Source: JAQIBY01 sp051747965
GTDB lineage: Bacteria > Bacteroidota > Bacteroidia > Bacteroidales > ML635J-15
Assembly (NCBI GenBank): GCA_051747965.1
Contig: JBNJGS010000002.1
Span: 17,794 to 81,793 of the forward strand
DNA: 64,000 nt
Direction: 5' to 3'
The notes under the pieces were generated by a model that did no database searches, was not told the DNA's origin, and saw nothing but the letters and a program-made list of their open reading frames with translations. This document shows positions 51,994 to 60,599 of the stretch, one piece after another; within the stretch, counting starts at the first letter, position 1; every line of letters begins with the position of its first letter. The position numbers and the translations under genes were made by a program.

Positions 51994-54441
51994 ATGAAAA
52001 GATCTTTACTTCTGATTGGCTTGGTTTGCCTTACACTTCTCTCCTTTGGCCAAAGCAAAAAAAGCAGTTTAATCTGCACTCAACCTTCCCAAACAAGCAA
52101 AAGCACCACCTCTGAATGGGCGCAGGTTGTTGACTTCACCTCCACCGACATTAATGGTGTTGAGCATCACCTTCAATCCTACCTTGATGCCGGCAAAAGT
52201 GTTATTGTGGATTTATCCGCCACCTGGTGTCCACCTTGCTGGTCTCTCCACCAGTCCGGCGTATTTGAGGACCTTCACAACAATTATGGTCCGGACGGGA
52301 CAGACGAACTCGTTGTGCTCTGGGTAGAAAATGATGCATCAACAACCCTGGCCGATATCGAAGGTACCGGGTCTAATACCCAGGGAGACTGGACCAATGG
52401 CGGGGATTTTCCTGTACCCATTATTGATGATGCCAGCATCACAGCAAGCTTTTCCGAACTGTATGAAAATGCAGTGCCTACCGTATTTATGGTATGTCCC
52501 TCAGGTATGTATAAAGATGTTACCGATGAAGCCTGGACAAGCGCAACTGCGGTATATAACACCACTACCGGATGTCCTGACGAGAATAACGACATGGAAA
52601 TGACCAGCGTGTCAACAACCAATTCAACAACAGGTTGCGCTTTGGGTGCAAACGAAAATGTTGTGATCGAAATTACAAACATCGGGATTGATGAGGTTTC
52701 AAATGTTGATGTTTCCTATACCATCAATGGCGGAACTGCTGTTACAGAAACCATCGCAGACCCAATTCCTGCTACAGAAACATCTACCTATACTTTCACC
52801 CAGACTGAAGATTTCTCAGCTATGGGTGCCTATGAAATCGAAGCTACTGTTAACTGGCCAGAAGACCTTGAACCAGCCAACAATACAAATACCGGTATTG
52901 CCATTTCCGGTGACAGTGAAATTACCCTTGATTTAACCACAGATAATTATCCCGAAGAAACAAGCTGGGATATTGTCGATAACGTAACAGGTGCTGTGAT
53001 TGCTGAATCACCAGCGTATGAGGGTGAAAACACATCCTATACAGAATCAATATGCATTCTCAGCAGCAACTGCTACACCTTCACCATTTATGATGAGTAT
53101 GGTGACGGGATATGCTGCAGCTACGGAGAAGGTTCTTATACCCTGACAGTAGATGGAACACAAGTGGGAAGCGGTGGTAATTTCGGAGCATCTGAATCCG
53201 TAGAGATTGATGCACAGATTCCTGATATGCCAAACCTGGCTTTTTGCACAGGAGAAACCATTGACTGGGACACAAGCGCAGAAGGAAGCTTTTCTCTTTT
53301 GCCCGAGGATATTGATAACACAACAACAGGTGAGCATACTGTCACATACGTAGTAGGCGAAGGCGGTACATGTGAAGCATCCACTTCATTTACCGTATCC
53401 GTGGTCGACAATACCCTTGACATCACTCCGGAAGATATCACAGTATGTGCCGGCGAACCCGTAAACTTCCCGTCAGGATACGGCAGTTTCTCTCCGGAAT
53501 CCGTTGATAATACGGTCGAAGGCACAACTACAGTAACATACACCATCAATGAAGGAATGACTTGTGAAAATACTGCAACTTTCGATGTAACGGTAAATCC
53601 TCTTCCGCAACTTGATATTGTTTGTGAAGATATGGAATACTGTATAAACGATGAAATCACCCTTCCCACAGGAACAGGCAGTTTTGACCCCGCTACCGTG
53701 GACAATACCGTGGGAGGCACAACAACTGTAAGTTACACCACAACAGCTTCAACTGAGGGCTGTATTAATACCTGTGATTTCGATGTTACCGTTTATGACA
53801 ACATCATTGACATCACGCCCGAAGACATTACTGTTTGTGAAGGTGAACCCATCAGTTTCCCAACAGGAAGTGGTCTCTACAATCCATCCATGGTTGACAA
53901 CAACACTGCCGGTACCACTACTGTTACTTATTACATGGCCCAGGGAACAGATTGCGAAAACTCCACCACCTTTGATGTTACTGTACTCGAAGCACCGGAT
54001 GCAAGCATTACCCAGGACGGTTTTGTACTCTCAACCACAGCCTCTGGCGACCTGCAATGGTACCTGAACAGTGATCCAATTGACGGCGCAACAGAATCTA
54101 CTTACACCTGTATAGAAGACGGTTCTTATTATGTGATTGCAACTGGCTCAAACGATTGTACTGATCAGTCAAGTACTATCAACGTCACTGGAACAGATGT
54201 TGAGAACCACAGCCTGGCTGACTTCAATATTTATCCAAACCCGGCTCTAAATCAGGTATATATTGAAATTCCACAAAACTCTGTAAGCCTCAGTATTTAT
54301 GATATCACTGGCAAAGTATTGATCAAAAAAGATGATTTCAATACCAGCAGCCTGGATATCTCTGTTTTGAATGCCGGAGTTTATATGATTGAAATACAAA
54401 AAGATAACGTAAAAGGAGTGAGAAAACTTCTTGTTAAATAA
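51994..54441 (+). CDS. T9SS cargo with a thioredoxin domain and four Ig-like repeats
   Basis: This 815-aa protein has a signal peptide (MKRSLLLIGLVCLTLLSFGQ), a thioredoxin-like domain (about residues 45-190) with the redox motif W78-C-P-P-C82, a CARDB-like domain (about 200-300), and a region with IYDEYGDGICCSYGEGSYTL common in T9SS cargos. Four repeats of about 62 aa follow (about 408-675). Each has a Cys near its start (CTGE, CAGEP, CINDE, CEGEP) and another about 45 residues on. The type A sorting domain closes the chain (FNIYPNPALNQVYIEI to GVRKLLVK). It is probably a surface or secreted thiol-disulfide protein; HBP35 of Porphyromonas gingivalis is a known thioredoxin-domain T9SS cargo. 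Confidence 0.88.
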   Translation: MKRSLLLIGLVCLTLLSFGQSKKSSLICTQPSQTSKSTTSEWAQVVDFTSTDINGVEHHLQSYLDAGKSVIVDLSATWCPPCWSLHQSGVFEDLHNNYGPDGTDELVVLWVENDASTTLADIEGTGSNTQGDWTNGGDFPVPIIDDASITASFSELYENAVPTVFMVCPSGMYKDVTDEAWTSATAVYNTTTGCPDENNDMEMTSVSTTNSTTGCALGANENVVIEITNIGIDEVSNVDVSYTINGGTAVTETIADPIPATETSTYTFTQTEDFSAMGAYEIEATVNWPEDLEPANNTNTGIAISGDSEITLDLTTDNYPEETSWDIVDNVTGAVIAESPAYEGENTSYTESICILSSNCYTFTIYDEYGDGICCSYGEGSYTLTVDGTQVGSGGNFGASESVEIDAQIPDMPNLAFCTGETIDWDTSAEGSFSLLPEDIDNTTTGEHTVTYVVGEGGTCEASTSFTVSVVDNTLDITPEDITVCAGEPVNFPSGYGSFSPESVDNTVEGTTTVTYTINEGMTCENTATFDVTVNPLPQLDIVCEDMEYCINDEITLPTGTGSFDPATVDNTVGGTTTVSYTTTASTEGCINTCDFDVTVYDNIIDITPEDITVCEGEPISFPTGSGLYNPSMVDNNTAGTTTVTYYMAQGTDCENSTTFDVTVLEAPDASITQDGFVLSTTASGDLQWYLNSDPIDGATESTYTCIEDGSYYVIATGSNDCTDQSSTINVTGTDVENHSLADFNIYPNPALNQVYIEIPQNSVSLSIYDITGKVLIKKDDFNTSSLDISVLNAGVYMIEIQKDNVKGVRKLLVK

Positions 54442-54453
54442 CAGGCTATCACC

Positions 54454-54488
54454 AACTAAGGCCGGCAAATTGTCGGCCTTAGTTTTTT
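54454..54488 (+). terminator. Rho-independent terminator after the large cargo gene
   Basis: AACTAAGGCCG (54454-54464) pairs with CGGCCTTAGTT (54474-54484), followed by a T-run. Confidence 0.92.
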
Positions 54489-54555
54489 GTTTTACATACA
54501 CACCGGGCTTTTGGTGCAATATTTGTTAAGCATTGATAAACAAACAAATTTACTT

Positions 54556-55050
54556 ATGAAACGACTGATTCTTTTCACATTACTTTTTGGCCTGGCCATG
54601 ATGCTGAATGCCCAGGAGCTGGCCAATGTTCAATTAAAAACCCTCGAAAGGCAAACCGTACAATCTCACGATGTAATTCAAAACGAAGACGGACCCATAC
54701 TTCTCTGTTTCTGGGCAACCTGGTGCAAACCCTGTATTAAAGAACTCAGTGCATATAGCGAGATGTATCCTGACTGGGAAGAAGAAACCGGTGTAAAAAT
54801 CATTCTCATTTCCACCGACAATGCCAGAAGCATGCACCGCGTTGGCCCTTTTGTCAACGGTAAAGGCTGGGAATTTGATGTTTATGTGGATGCCAATTCT
54901 GACCTGAAACGTGCCATGAATGTGGTCAATGTCCCTCACACATTTCTTCTCAATAATGATGGTGAAGTTGTATGGCAACACACATCTTATATGGAGGGTG
55001 ATGAAGATAAAGTTTATGAAGAACTTCAAAAACTCACTGAATCTGAATAG
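54556..55050 (+). CDS. TlpA-like periplasmic thioredoxin
   Basis: This 164-aa protein has a signal peptide (MKRLILFTLLFGLAMMLNAQ) and a thioredoxin fold with W56-C-K-P-C60 after LLCFWAT, then VKIILISTDNARS and the cis-Pro segment NVPHTFLLNNDG. It is a TlpA/ResA-type thiol-disulfide oxidoreductase of the periplasm. The ATG at 54556 starts the signal peptide. It lies between a thioredoxin-domain cargo gene and a barrel gene. Confidence 0.9.
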   Translation: MKRLILFTLLFGLAMMLNAQELANVQLKTLERQTVQSHDVIQNEDGPILLCFWATWCKPCIKELSAYSEMYPDWEEETGVKIILISTDNARSMHRVGPFVNGKGWEFDVYVDANSDLKRAMNVVNVPHTFLLNNDGEVVWQHTSYMEGDEDKVYEELQKLTESE

Positions 55051-55089
55051 GCTTTATTTTTTAAAAGTTTAGCAAAATTCGATCAAATC

Positions 55090-56736
55090 ATGAAAAATAT
55101 CTTCAGGTATCTGCCACTGCTACTCATCATGATATCAGGTAAGCTCGCAGCTCAGGAAGGCAGAATAACGGGCAATTTTCAGGGTGATTTTCAGTATTAC
55201 TTATCTGATTCCAGCATCAATGCCGTAGCCCCTGATGAACAATTACTGATGAATTCATACGCCAATTTCACCTTTACCAAAGGCAACTTCAGCGCCGGAC
55301 TTCGTTATGAAGGCTATTTGAATACCCTTGCAGGATTTCCCGGCGAAGATGGGAGAAATGACGGTGTTGGAATCCCTCACAGATGGGCAACATTTTCAAA
55401 AAACGGACTGCAAGTTACCGCAGGAAACTTTTATGAGCAATTCGGCAATGGGCTCGCCCTTAGAACATACGAAGAGAAAAACCTGGGTATCGATAATTCT
55501 CTGGATGGAGTACGTGTTAATTACAATCCAATGTTTGGCATCAACCTGACCGGTCTGGTGGGCAAACAACGCTATTATTTTGACTATGGCCCTGGTATTG
55601 TCCGTGGTTTTGACGGAGAAATAGGTATCAATGACATCATCCCTTCCCTTATGGACAAACGACTCAGATTAACAATGGGTGGAAGCTTTGTCAGCAAATT
55701 CCAGGAAGATAATGACCCGGTATATGTGCTACCGGAAAATGTGGCGACATCAGCAGCACGCCTCAACATCAACTACGGGCTGCTTAATCTGGCAACGGAA
55801 TACGCCTACAAAATCAATGACCCCAGTCAGGAAAACAATTACATTTACCGGCCGGGGCAGGCATTCCTGACCACGGCAACCTATTCGAAAAGTGGGTTAG
55901 GAGTATTCCTTACAACCAAATGGGTGGACAACATGTCTTATCGCAGCGATCGAAACGCAACACTTACCGACCTAAACATCAACCATCTGCCGGAAATAAG
56001 TAAAAATCATGCTTATACCCTTTCTGCTTATTATCCTTATGCCACTCAACCCAACGGGGAATGGGGGATTCAGGCCGAAGTCTTTTATAAATTTAAGCGC
56101 AAATCAACGCTCGGCGGCAAGTACGGAACCATGCTGGCCTTGAATTATACAAGGGTACATGATATTAGTCGCCAGCAAATTTCAGACTCTATTCCCATTG
56201 GTGCCAGGGGAACAAAAGGTTACAAAACAGATTTTTTCAGCATAGGGGAAGAATTATTCTTTCAGGACATCAATGTGGAAATCAACAAAAAAGTGTCCAA
56301 AGATTTCAAGATAATCCTCACCTGGCAAAACATAATACTGAATAATGAGGTTTTAAAACAGTCTGATTATCACGACATGATCAAGGCAAACATTGCCATA
56401 GCTGACCTTACTTATAAATTCAGTTCAAGGAAAAGCCTCAGAGGAGAATTTCAAACCATGTTTACCGAACAGGATAAAGGTGACTGGGCCATGGTGTTGT
56501 TCGAATACAGCATGCCGCATTTTTTCTTCAGCATTATGGACAACTGGAATTACGGCAATCCCAACAAAGACGAACGTTTTCATTATTACACGGCAGGTCT
56601 GGGTTACGTCAATGGCGGGAACCGTATTCAGATTTCCTACGGCAAACAACGTCAGGGAGTCATGTGTGTAGGAGGTGTCTGCCGTACCGTTCCTGCATCC
56701 AATGGTGTCATGCTTTCAATATCCAGTACTTTTTAA
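55090..56736 (+). CDS. Outer-membrane beta-barrel protein (DUF6029-like)
   Basis: This 548-aa protein has a signal peptide (MKNIFRYLPLLLIMISGKLAAQ) and then long amphipathic strands throughout (GNFSAGLRYEGYLN, LQVTAGNFYEQFGNGLALRTYEEK, FFFSIMDNWNYGN), ending in MLSISSTF with a terminal Phe, as outer-membrane barrels do. It resembles the family of Bacteroidota barrels annotated DUF6029, without known function; I base that on memory. One Cys pair (CVGGVC) lies near the C-terminus. It is 12 bp upstream of the Omp28-like gene. Confidence 0.8.
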   Translation: MKNIFRYLPLLLIMISGKLAAQEGRITGNFQGDFQYYLSDSSINAVAPDEQLLMNSYANFTFTKGNFSAGLRYEGYLNTLAGFPGEDGRNDGVGIPHRWATFSKNGLQVTAGNFYEQFGNGLALRTYEEKNLGIDNSLDGVRVNYNPMFGINLTGLVGKQRYYFDYGPGIVRGFDGEIGINDIIPSLMDKRLRLTMGGSFVSKFQEDNDPVYVLPENVATSAARLNINYGLLNLATEYAYKINDPSQENNYIYRPGQAFLTTATYSKSGLGVFLTTKWVDNMSYRSDRNATLTDLNINHLPEISKNHAYTLSAYYPYATQPNGEWGIQAEVFYKFKRKSTLGGKYGTMLALNYTRVHDISRQQISDSIPIGARGTKGYKTDFFSIGEELFFQDINVEINKKVSKDFKIILTWQNIILNNEVLKQSDYHDMIKANIAIADLTYKFSSRKSLRGEFQTMFTEQDKGDWAMVLFEYSMPHFFFSIMDNWNYGNPNKDERFHYYTAGLGYVNGGNRIQISYGKQRQGVMCVGGVCRTVPASNGVMLSISSTF

Positions 56737-56748
56737 TCATTATCAGTC

Positions 56749-57609
56749 ATGAAACAGTTACTCAAATACCTAAGCATTGTTTTGATTGCAGGCATAATAT
56801 TTATTGCCTGCGACAAAATTGAAGAACCCTATGTGGAAGAAAATGCAAACATATGGAACGGAAGAAAGGTGCTGATGCTTGACTTTACAGGACATCACTG
56901 CCCAAACTGCCCTGAGGGACACCGCACATTAGAAGATTTGCAAAATTCCTTTGGAGAAGCCATCGTTCCTGTGGCAATTCATGCAACCTATTTTGCACGA
57001 CACGGCAATGATTCTACTGAACCTTTTTACTACGACTTTACCTGCCCCACAGGCATAGAGCTTGGAGGAGACACACAGGGTGGTGCAGGCTATTTTAACA
57101 TTTTTGGACTGCCGGTAGCTGCCATCAATAATTTTAGCCCCGAAGGACTCTCAAATCCTGGAGAATGGGGTGGAATCATATCTGACTTTCTCAGCCTGTA
57201 TCCTGAATTCAATATTGAAATCAGCAGTGATTACAATCCCAACAAGCTGGATATAAGTGCTGATGTAGAGATTCAGGCAGAAGTGGCATCTGTCAGGAAC
57301 CTCAACCTCGGTGTTTACCTCACCGAATCTCATATTATTAACTGGCAGGAAGACGACGCTGCCGAAGAATCTCCGGTACCGGACTATGAACACAATCATG
57401 TGCTCAGAGCAAGTATGAACGGCAGTTTTGGCGAATCAGTCAATACTTCGAACAATGAGATTACTCCCGGAGACATGTTCAGCAAATCATATACAATTCC
57501 GCGTGGTGATGACTGGGTTCCTGAAAATATGTATGTACTGGCCTTCGTTTATGATACCGATACATATGAAGTATTACAGGCTGAAGAGATTCGGCTGATT
57601 GAAGAATAA
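56749..57609 (+). CDS. Omp28-related lipoprotein with a CxxC thioredoxin-like motif
   Basis: This 286-aa lipoprotein has the lipobox IIFIAC with Cys21, followed by acidic residues (DKIEEPYVEE). VLMLDFTGHHCPNCPEGHRTLEDL places a thioredoxin-type C51-P-N-C54 motif at the start of a helix, and FGLPVAAINNF is the cis-Pro region. The rest is a beta-sandwich. Omp28 of Porphyromonas gingivalis is an outer-membrane adhesin-type relative. It lies 12 bp after the barrel gene, so the two may form a complex at the outer membrane. Confidence 0.85.
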   Translation: MKQLLKYLSIVLIAGIIFIACDKIEEPYVEENANIWNGRKVLMLDFTGHHCPNCPEGHRTLEDLQNSFGEAIVPVAIHATYFARHGNDSTEPFYYDFTCPTGIELGGDTQGGAGYFNIFGLPVAAINNFSPEGLSNPGEWGGIISDFLSLYPEFNIEISSDYNPNKLDISADVEIQAEVASVRNLNLGVYLTESHIINWQEDDAAEESPVPDYEHNHVLRASMNGSFGESVNTSNNEITPGDMFSKSYTIPRGDDWVPENMYVLAFVYDTDTYEVLQAEEIRLIEE

Positions 57610-57652
57610 AACCGGCTGAACAATATCTGTCATTTTTTATTATCTTCACCTT

Positions 57653-58300
57653 ATGAATCATTTGACAAGCACTTTACTCCTAGGGTTTATGGCAATACTT
57701 CTGTCCATCCCGGTATTTGCCCAGGATTTCAGTGGTGGAATTTGCGCCGGTCCGGTAATTACCCAATACAACGGTGATAATGTTGGTGGATACAACAAAA
57801 TCGGTCCGAAAGCCGGAATTTTCGTGCGCAGGGAGATGCCCGGCAAACTCGACTACCAGATTGATATGGTTTTTGTCCAAAAGGGAAGTAAATACAAAAA
57901 CAGGGAAATCGTGGATTATTATAATCTGCGATTGCGCTATATTGAAGTACCCTTTACCCTGCAGTACCTCACCGACAAGCTGGAAATACCGGGGTTATTT
58001 CGCTGGCAGCTTGAAAAGGAAATAGGCCTTGAAGTAGGTTTGGGTGCAGCATACCTTCTGGAAGCCAAAGAAGATGACGATGGCGGAGGCTGGCTCAATG
58101 AGCCGGTAAAACCTTTCAGAAAATACGATATCACAGCACATGCAGGCCTGGCATACTTTATCAATGAAAACTGGTTTTTGAATTTCCGATACAGTTACAG
58201 TATATTGCCTGTGCGGGATCATCCCGGGGGACAAACCTGGTTGATCGACTGGGGAGAATACAACAATGTGCTGCATTTTACTGTTAATTATGCATTCTGA
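57653..58300 (+). CDS. PorT-like outer-membrane beta-barrel
   Basis: This 215-aa protein has a signal peptide (LLLGFMAILLSIPVFAQ) and an eight-stranded barrel pattern (GPKAGIFVRREMPGKLDYQIDMVFVQKG, LRLRYIEVPFTLQYL, GLEVGLGAAYLLEAKEDDDGGG, WFLNFRYSYSILPV), ending in HFTVNYAF. The YIEVP segment is typical of the PorT/OMP_b-brl_2 family; a T9SS role like that of PorT is possible but many such barrels are unrelated. It ends 1 bp before ubiX. Confidence 0.8.
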   Translation: MNHLTSTLLLGFMAILLSIPVFAQDFSGGICAGPVITQYNGDNVGGYNKIGPKAGIFVRREMPGKLDYQIDMVFVQKGSKYKNREIVDYYNLRLRYIEVPFTLQYLTDKLEIPGLFRWQLEKEIGLEVGLGAAYLLEAKEDDDGGGWLNEPVKPFRKYDITAHAGLAYFINENWFLNFRYSYSILPVRDHPGGQTWLIDWGEYNNVLHFTVNYAF

Positions 58301-58301
58301 T

Positions 58302-58850
58302 ATGCAAAGAAAAATCGTGATAGCAATTACAGGTGCAAGTGGCAGCATTTATGCCCAACGCCTGATATCAAAACTGGAGCAGCTACCAAACCCACCTCAG
58401 TTGGCACTGGTAATGTCAGAGGTTGCAATAAAAGTGTGGGAGACTGAATTGGAATCCCTTCCTGAATACAAACATCAAACCTTTGATGCCGGCGATTTCA
58501 TGGCACCTTTTGCTTCCGGATCATCGGTTTGGGACAGTATGGTAATTGTACCCTGTACCATGGGCAGTCTGGGGAAAATTGCCAACGGTATAGCTGACAA
58601 CCTGATCACCCGTGCCGCAGATGTGTTTTTGAAAGAAAGAAAACAGTTAATACTGGTGCCACGCGAGACACCTTTCAATCACATTCACCTTGAAAACATG
58701 AAACATCTCAATCTGGCAGGTGCACTTATCATGCCGGCATCTCCTTCGTTTTATTCACGCCCGCAAAGTATCATTTCCCTGGTTGATACACTGGTGAACC
58801 GTATTATGGATCATTTGGGTTATCCACCTGAAGATGCCCAACGCTGGTAA
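58302..58850 (+). CDS. ubiX: UbiX-like flavin prenyltransferase
   Basis: This 182-aa protein makes prenylated FMN for UbiD-type decarboxylases. ITGASGSIYAQRLI is the FMN site, and VPCTMGSLGKIANGIADNLITRAADVFLKERKQLILVPRE the conserved core. No ubiD is in the window. The ATG at 58302 starts 1 bp after the previous stop; an earlier in-frame start lies inside that gene. Confidence 0.93.
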   Translation: MQRKIVIAITGASGSIYAQRLISKLEQLPNPPQLALVMSEVAIKVWETELESLPEYKHQTFDAGDFMAPFASGSSVWDSMVIVPCTMGSLGKIANGIADNLITRAADVFLKERKQLILVPRETPFNHIHLENMKHLNLAGALIMPASPSFYSRPQSIISLVDTLVNRIMDHLGYPPEDAQRW

Positions 58851-58857
58851 GTCAAAA

Positions 58858-59562
58858 TCAACTGTCTGCCATACCAATACTGGCAATGCTAACTCTGACA
58901 TCTTTCACTTCCAGCAAAGCATGCGCACATGCTTCGATGGTGGCTCCGGTAGTGATAACATCATCCACAAGCAAAACATGTTTACCGGAAAGCTCCTCAG
59001 GATTCCTGACAGCAAATACTCCGGAAACATTCTCCCAACGATCATAACGGCCTTTTTTTGTCTGGGTTTTTGTAAATACCTTGCGATGAAGGTTTTCATT
59101 GCTGACCGGGATTCCCATAACCTGAGAAATACCTTCGGCGATCCGCTCTGCCTGGTTATATCCTCTTACTTTTTTCTTGTCAGGATGTAAAGGAACAGGC
59201 AGAACACAATCTATTGCACTAAAATGTCCATCCAGATTCAACTCAGAACCCAGCTCCCTGCCAAGAAATACTCCGATATCGGGACGACGCTTGTATTTGA
59301 GCTTATGAATTAGTTTGCGATATTGGCTTCCTTTAACAAAAACCATGAGTGCCGTGGCACGCTCAATCTTCACTCTGCCCCAGAAGACCTGTGATAATGT
59401 ATTTTCGGGATCAGCATGAAATTTTGTCCGCGGAAGTTTGACCAGGCATTTTGTACATAAAATCTCTTCCTGCTGCAACAGGCTTTTGCCACAGGCATCA
59501 CAAATTTTCGGATAAAATAAATACCAGAAATCCTGCCAATATGTAAGCAATGCGGGTTTCAT
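58858..59562 (-). CDS. comF: ComF-like phosphoribosyltransferase-domain protein
   Basis: This 234-aa protein has an N-terminal four-Cys zinc finger (C21-x2-C24 and C36-x2-C39) and a C-terminal PRTase domain with VLLVDDVITTGAT, the PRPP loop. The central LPVPLHPDKKKVRGYNQAE motif is the ComF signature. ComF proteins take part in DNA uptake in competent bacteria, but they are present in many others with unclear roles. It lies 47 bp downstream of gldA and converges with ubiX. Confidence 0.9.
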   Translation of the reverse strand: MKPALLTYWQDFWYLFYPKICDACGKSLLQQEEILCTKCLVKLPRTKFHADPENTLSQVFWGRVKIERATALMVFVKGSQYRKLIHKLKYKRRPDIGVFLGRELGSELNLDGHFSAIDCVLPVPLHPDKKKVRGYNQAERIAEGISQVMGIPVSNENLHRKVFTKTQTKKGRYDRWENVSGVFAVRNPEELSGKHVLLVDDVITTGATIEACAHALLEVKDVRVSIASIGMADS

Positions 59563-59609
59563 GCACCAATAAAAGTACAAAAAAACCGCAATTCTCCCAA
59601 AAATTCATT

Positions 59610-60515
59610 CTATTTTGTCAATTCCCGGAAAACCTCTTCAAGACTCTTGTTCTTTTGGCTCATAGACAAAACGGTAAGCTTATGCTTAACTGCGTACTGA
59701 AACAAGAGTGGTCTGATATCTTTATCTACTGCACTTTGAACCAAATATTTATTATTTTCCAGTCGCAACACTTTTGTCACCGGTTTGATGGTTTTCAGAT
59801 CTGACGGTTTGATGTTTTTGTCAAACTCCACTATCACAGTACGCTCTTTATCACTTGCTGCAGAAAGAGCTTCAGCCTTATCATCCGCAACAATTTTACC
59901 TTTGTTGATGATCAACACCCGATCGCAAATGGCCTCAACCTCCTGCATGATATGAGTTGAAAGCATGACCGTTTTTTCTTTTCCGAGTTGATTGATTAAC
60001 TCTCTGATTTCAACAATCTGATTGGGATCAAGTCCGCTTGTAGGTTCATCAAGGATTAGTACACGGGGGTCATGAATAATGGCCTGAGCAAGGCCCACTC
60101 GCTGCTTATATCCTTTTGACAAAGCGCCGATCTGTTTCCTGACTTCTCTTTGCAAACCGGTCATCTCAATGATTTCATCTATCCTGGCCCTCTTGTTGCT
60201 GAGCTTATATATCCCTGCTACATAATTCAGGTACTCCCGGATATACATATCCTCGTACAGGGGATTGTTTTCAGGAAGATATCCAATCATTTTTCTGATT
60301 TCCAGGGAGTTTTCACTCACATCAATATCTTCAATCAGAGCAAAACCTTCTGTCGGAGGGATGCTCCCGGTTAAAATACGCATTGCTGTGGTTTTACCTG
60401 CACCATTTGGCCCAATAAACCCGGCAATCTGACCGGTATTAATGGTGAATGAAACATTATCAAGTGCTTTCTGGCTTCCGTACTTCTTTGTAAGTCCTTC
60501 AACTTTAATTGACAT
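59610..60515 (-). CDS. gldA: GldA-like ABC transporter ATPase
   Basis: This 301-aa ATPase has Walker A GPNGAGKTTAMRI, signature LSKGYKQRVGLAQAI, Walker B VLILDEPTSGLDPNQ and the GYLPENNPLYEDMYIREYLNYVAGIYKL segment of GldA. GldA forms an ABC exporter with GldF and GldG in gliding Bacteroidota; no permease gene is next to it here, so the partner lies elsewhere. Non-gliding members also have such genes. Confidence 0.85.
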   Translation of the reverse strand: MSIKVEGLTKKYGSQKALDNVSFTINTGQIAGFIGPNGAGKTTAMRILTGSIPPTEGFALIEDIDVSENSLEIRKMIGYLPENNPLYEDMYIREYLNYVAGIYKLSNKRARIDEIIEMTGLQREVRKQIGALSKGYKQRVGLAQAIIHDPRVLILDEPTSGLDPNQIVEIRELINQLGKEKTVMLSTHIMQEVEAICDRVLIINKGKIVADDKAEALSAASDKERTVIVEFDKNIKPSDLKTIKPVTKVLRLENNKYLVQSAVDKDIRPLLFQYAVKHKLTVLSMSQKNKSLEEVFRELTK

Positions 60516-60538
60516 AAGCTAAATATTTATCCTTTCTG

Positions 60539-60546
60539 CAAATTTA
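60539..60546 (-). promoter_or_regulatory. -7 element of gldA
   Basis: Minus-strand TAAATTTG matches TAnnTTTG, 23 nt before the gldA ATG; no TTTG at the -33 position. Confidence 0.45.
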
Positions 60547-60599
60547 TTAATTCCGCAATGATTTCTTTATCTTTAAGCAAAAATCTATAAGCATCTCAC

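Noticed and set aside
51994..54441. An adhesin-only reading of the large cargo protein
   Set aside because: The N-terminal WCPPC thioredoxin domain is clear, so a redox role has to be considered as well as adhesion by the Ig-like repeats.
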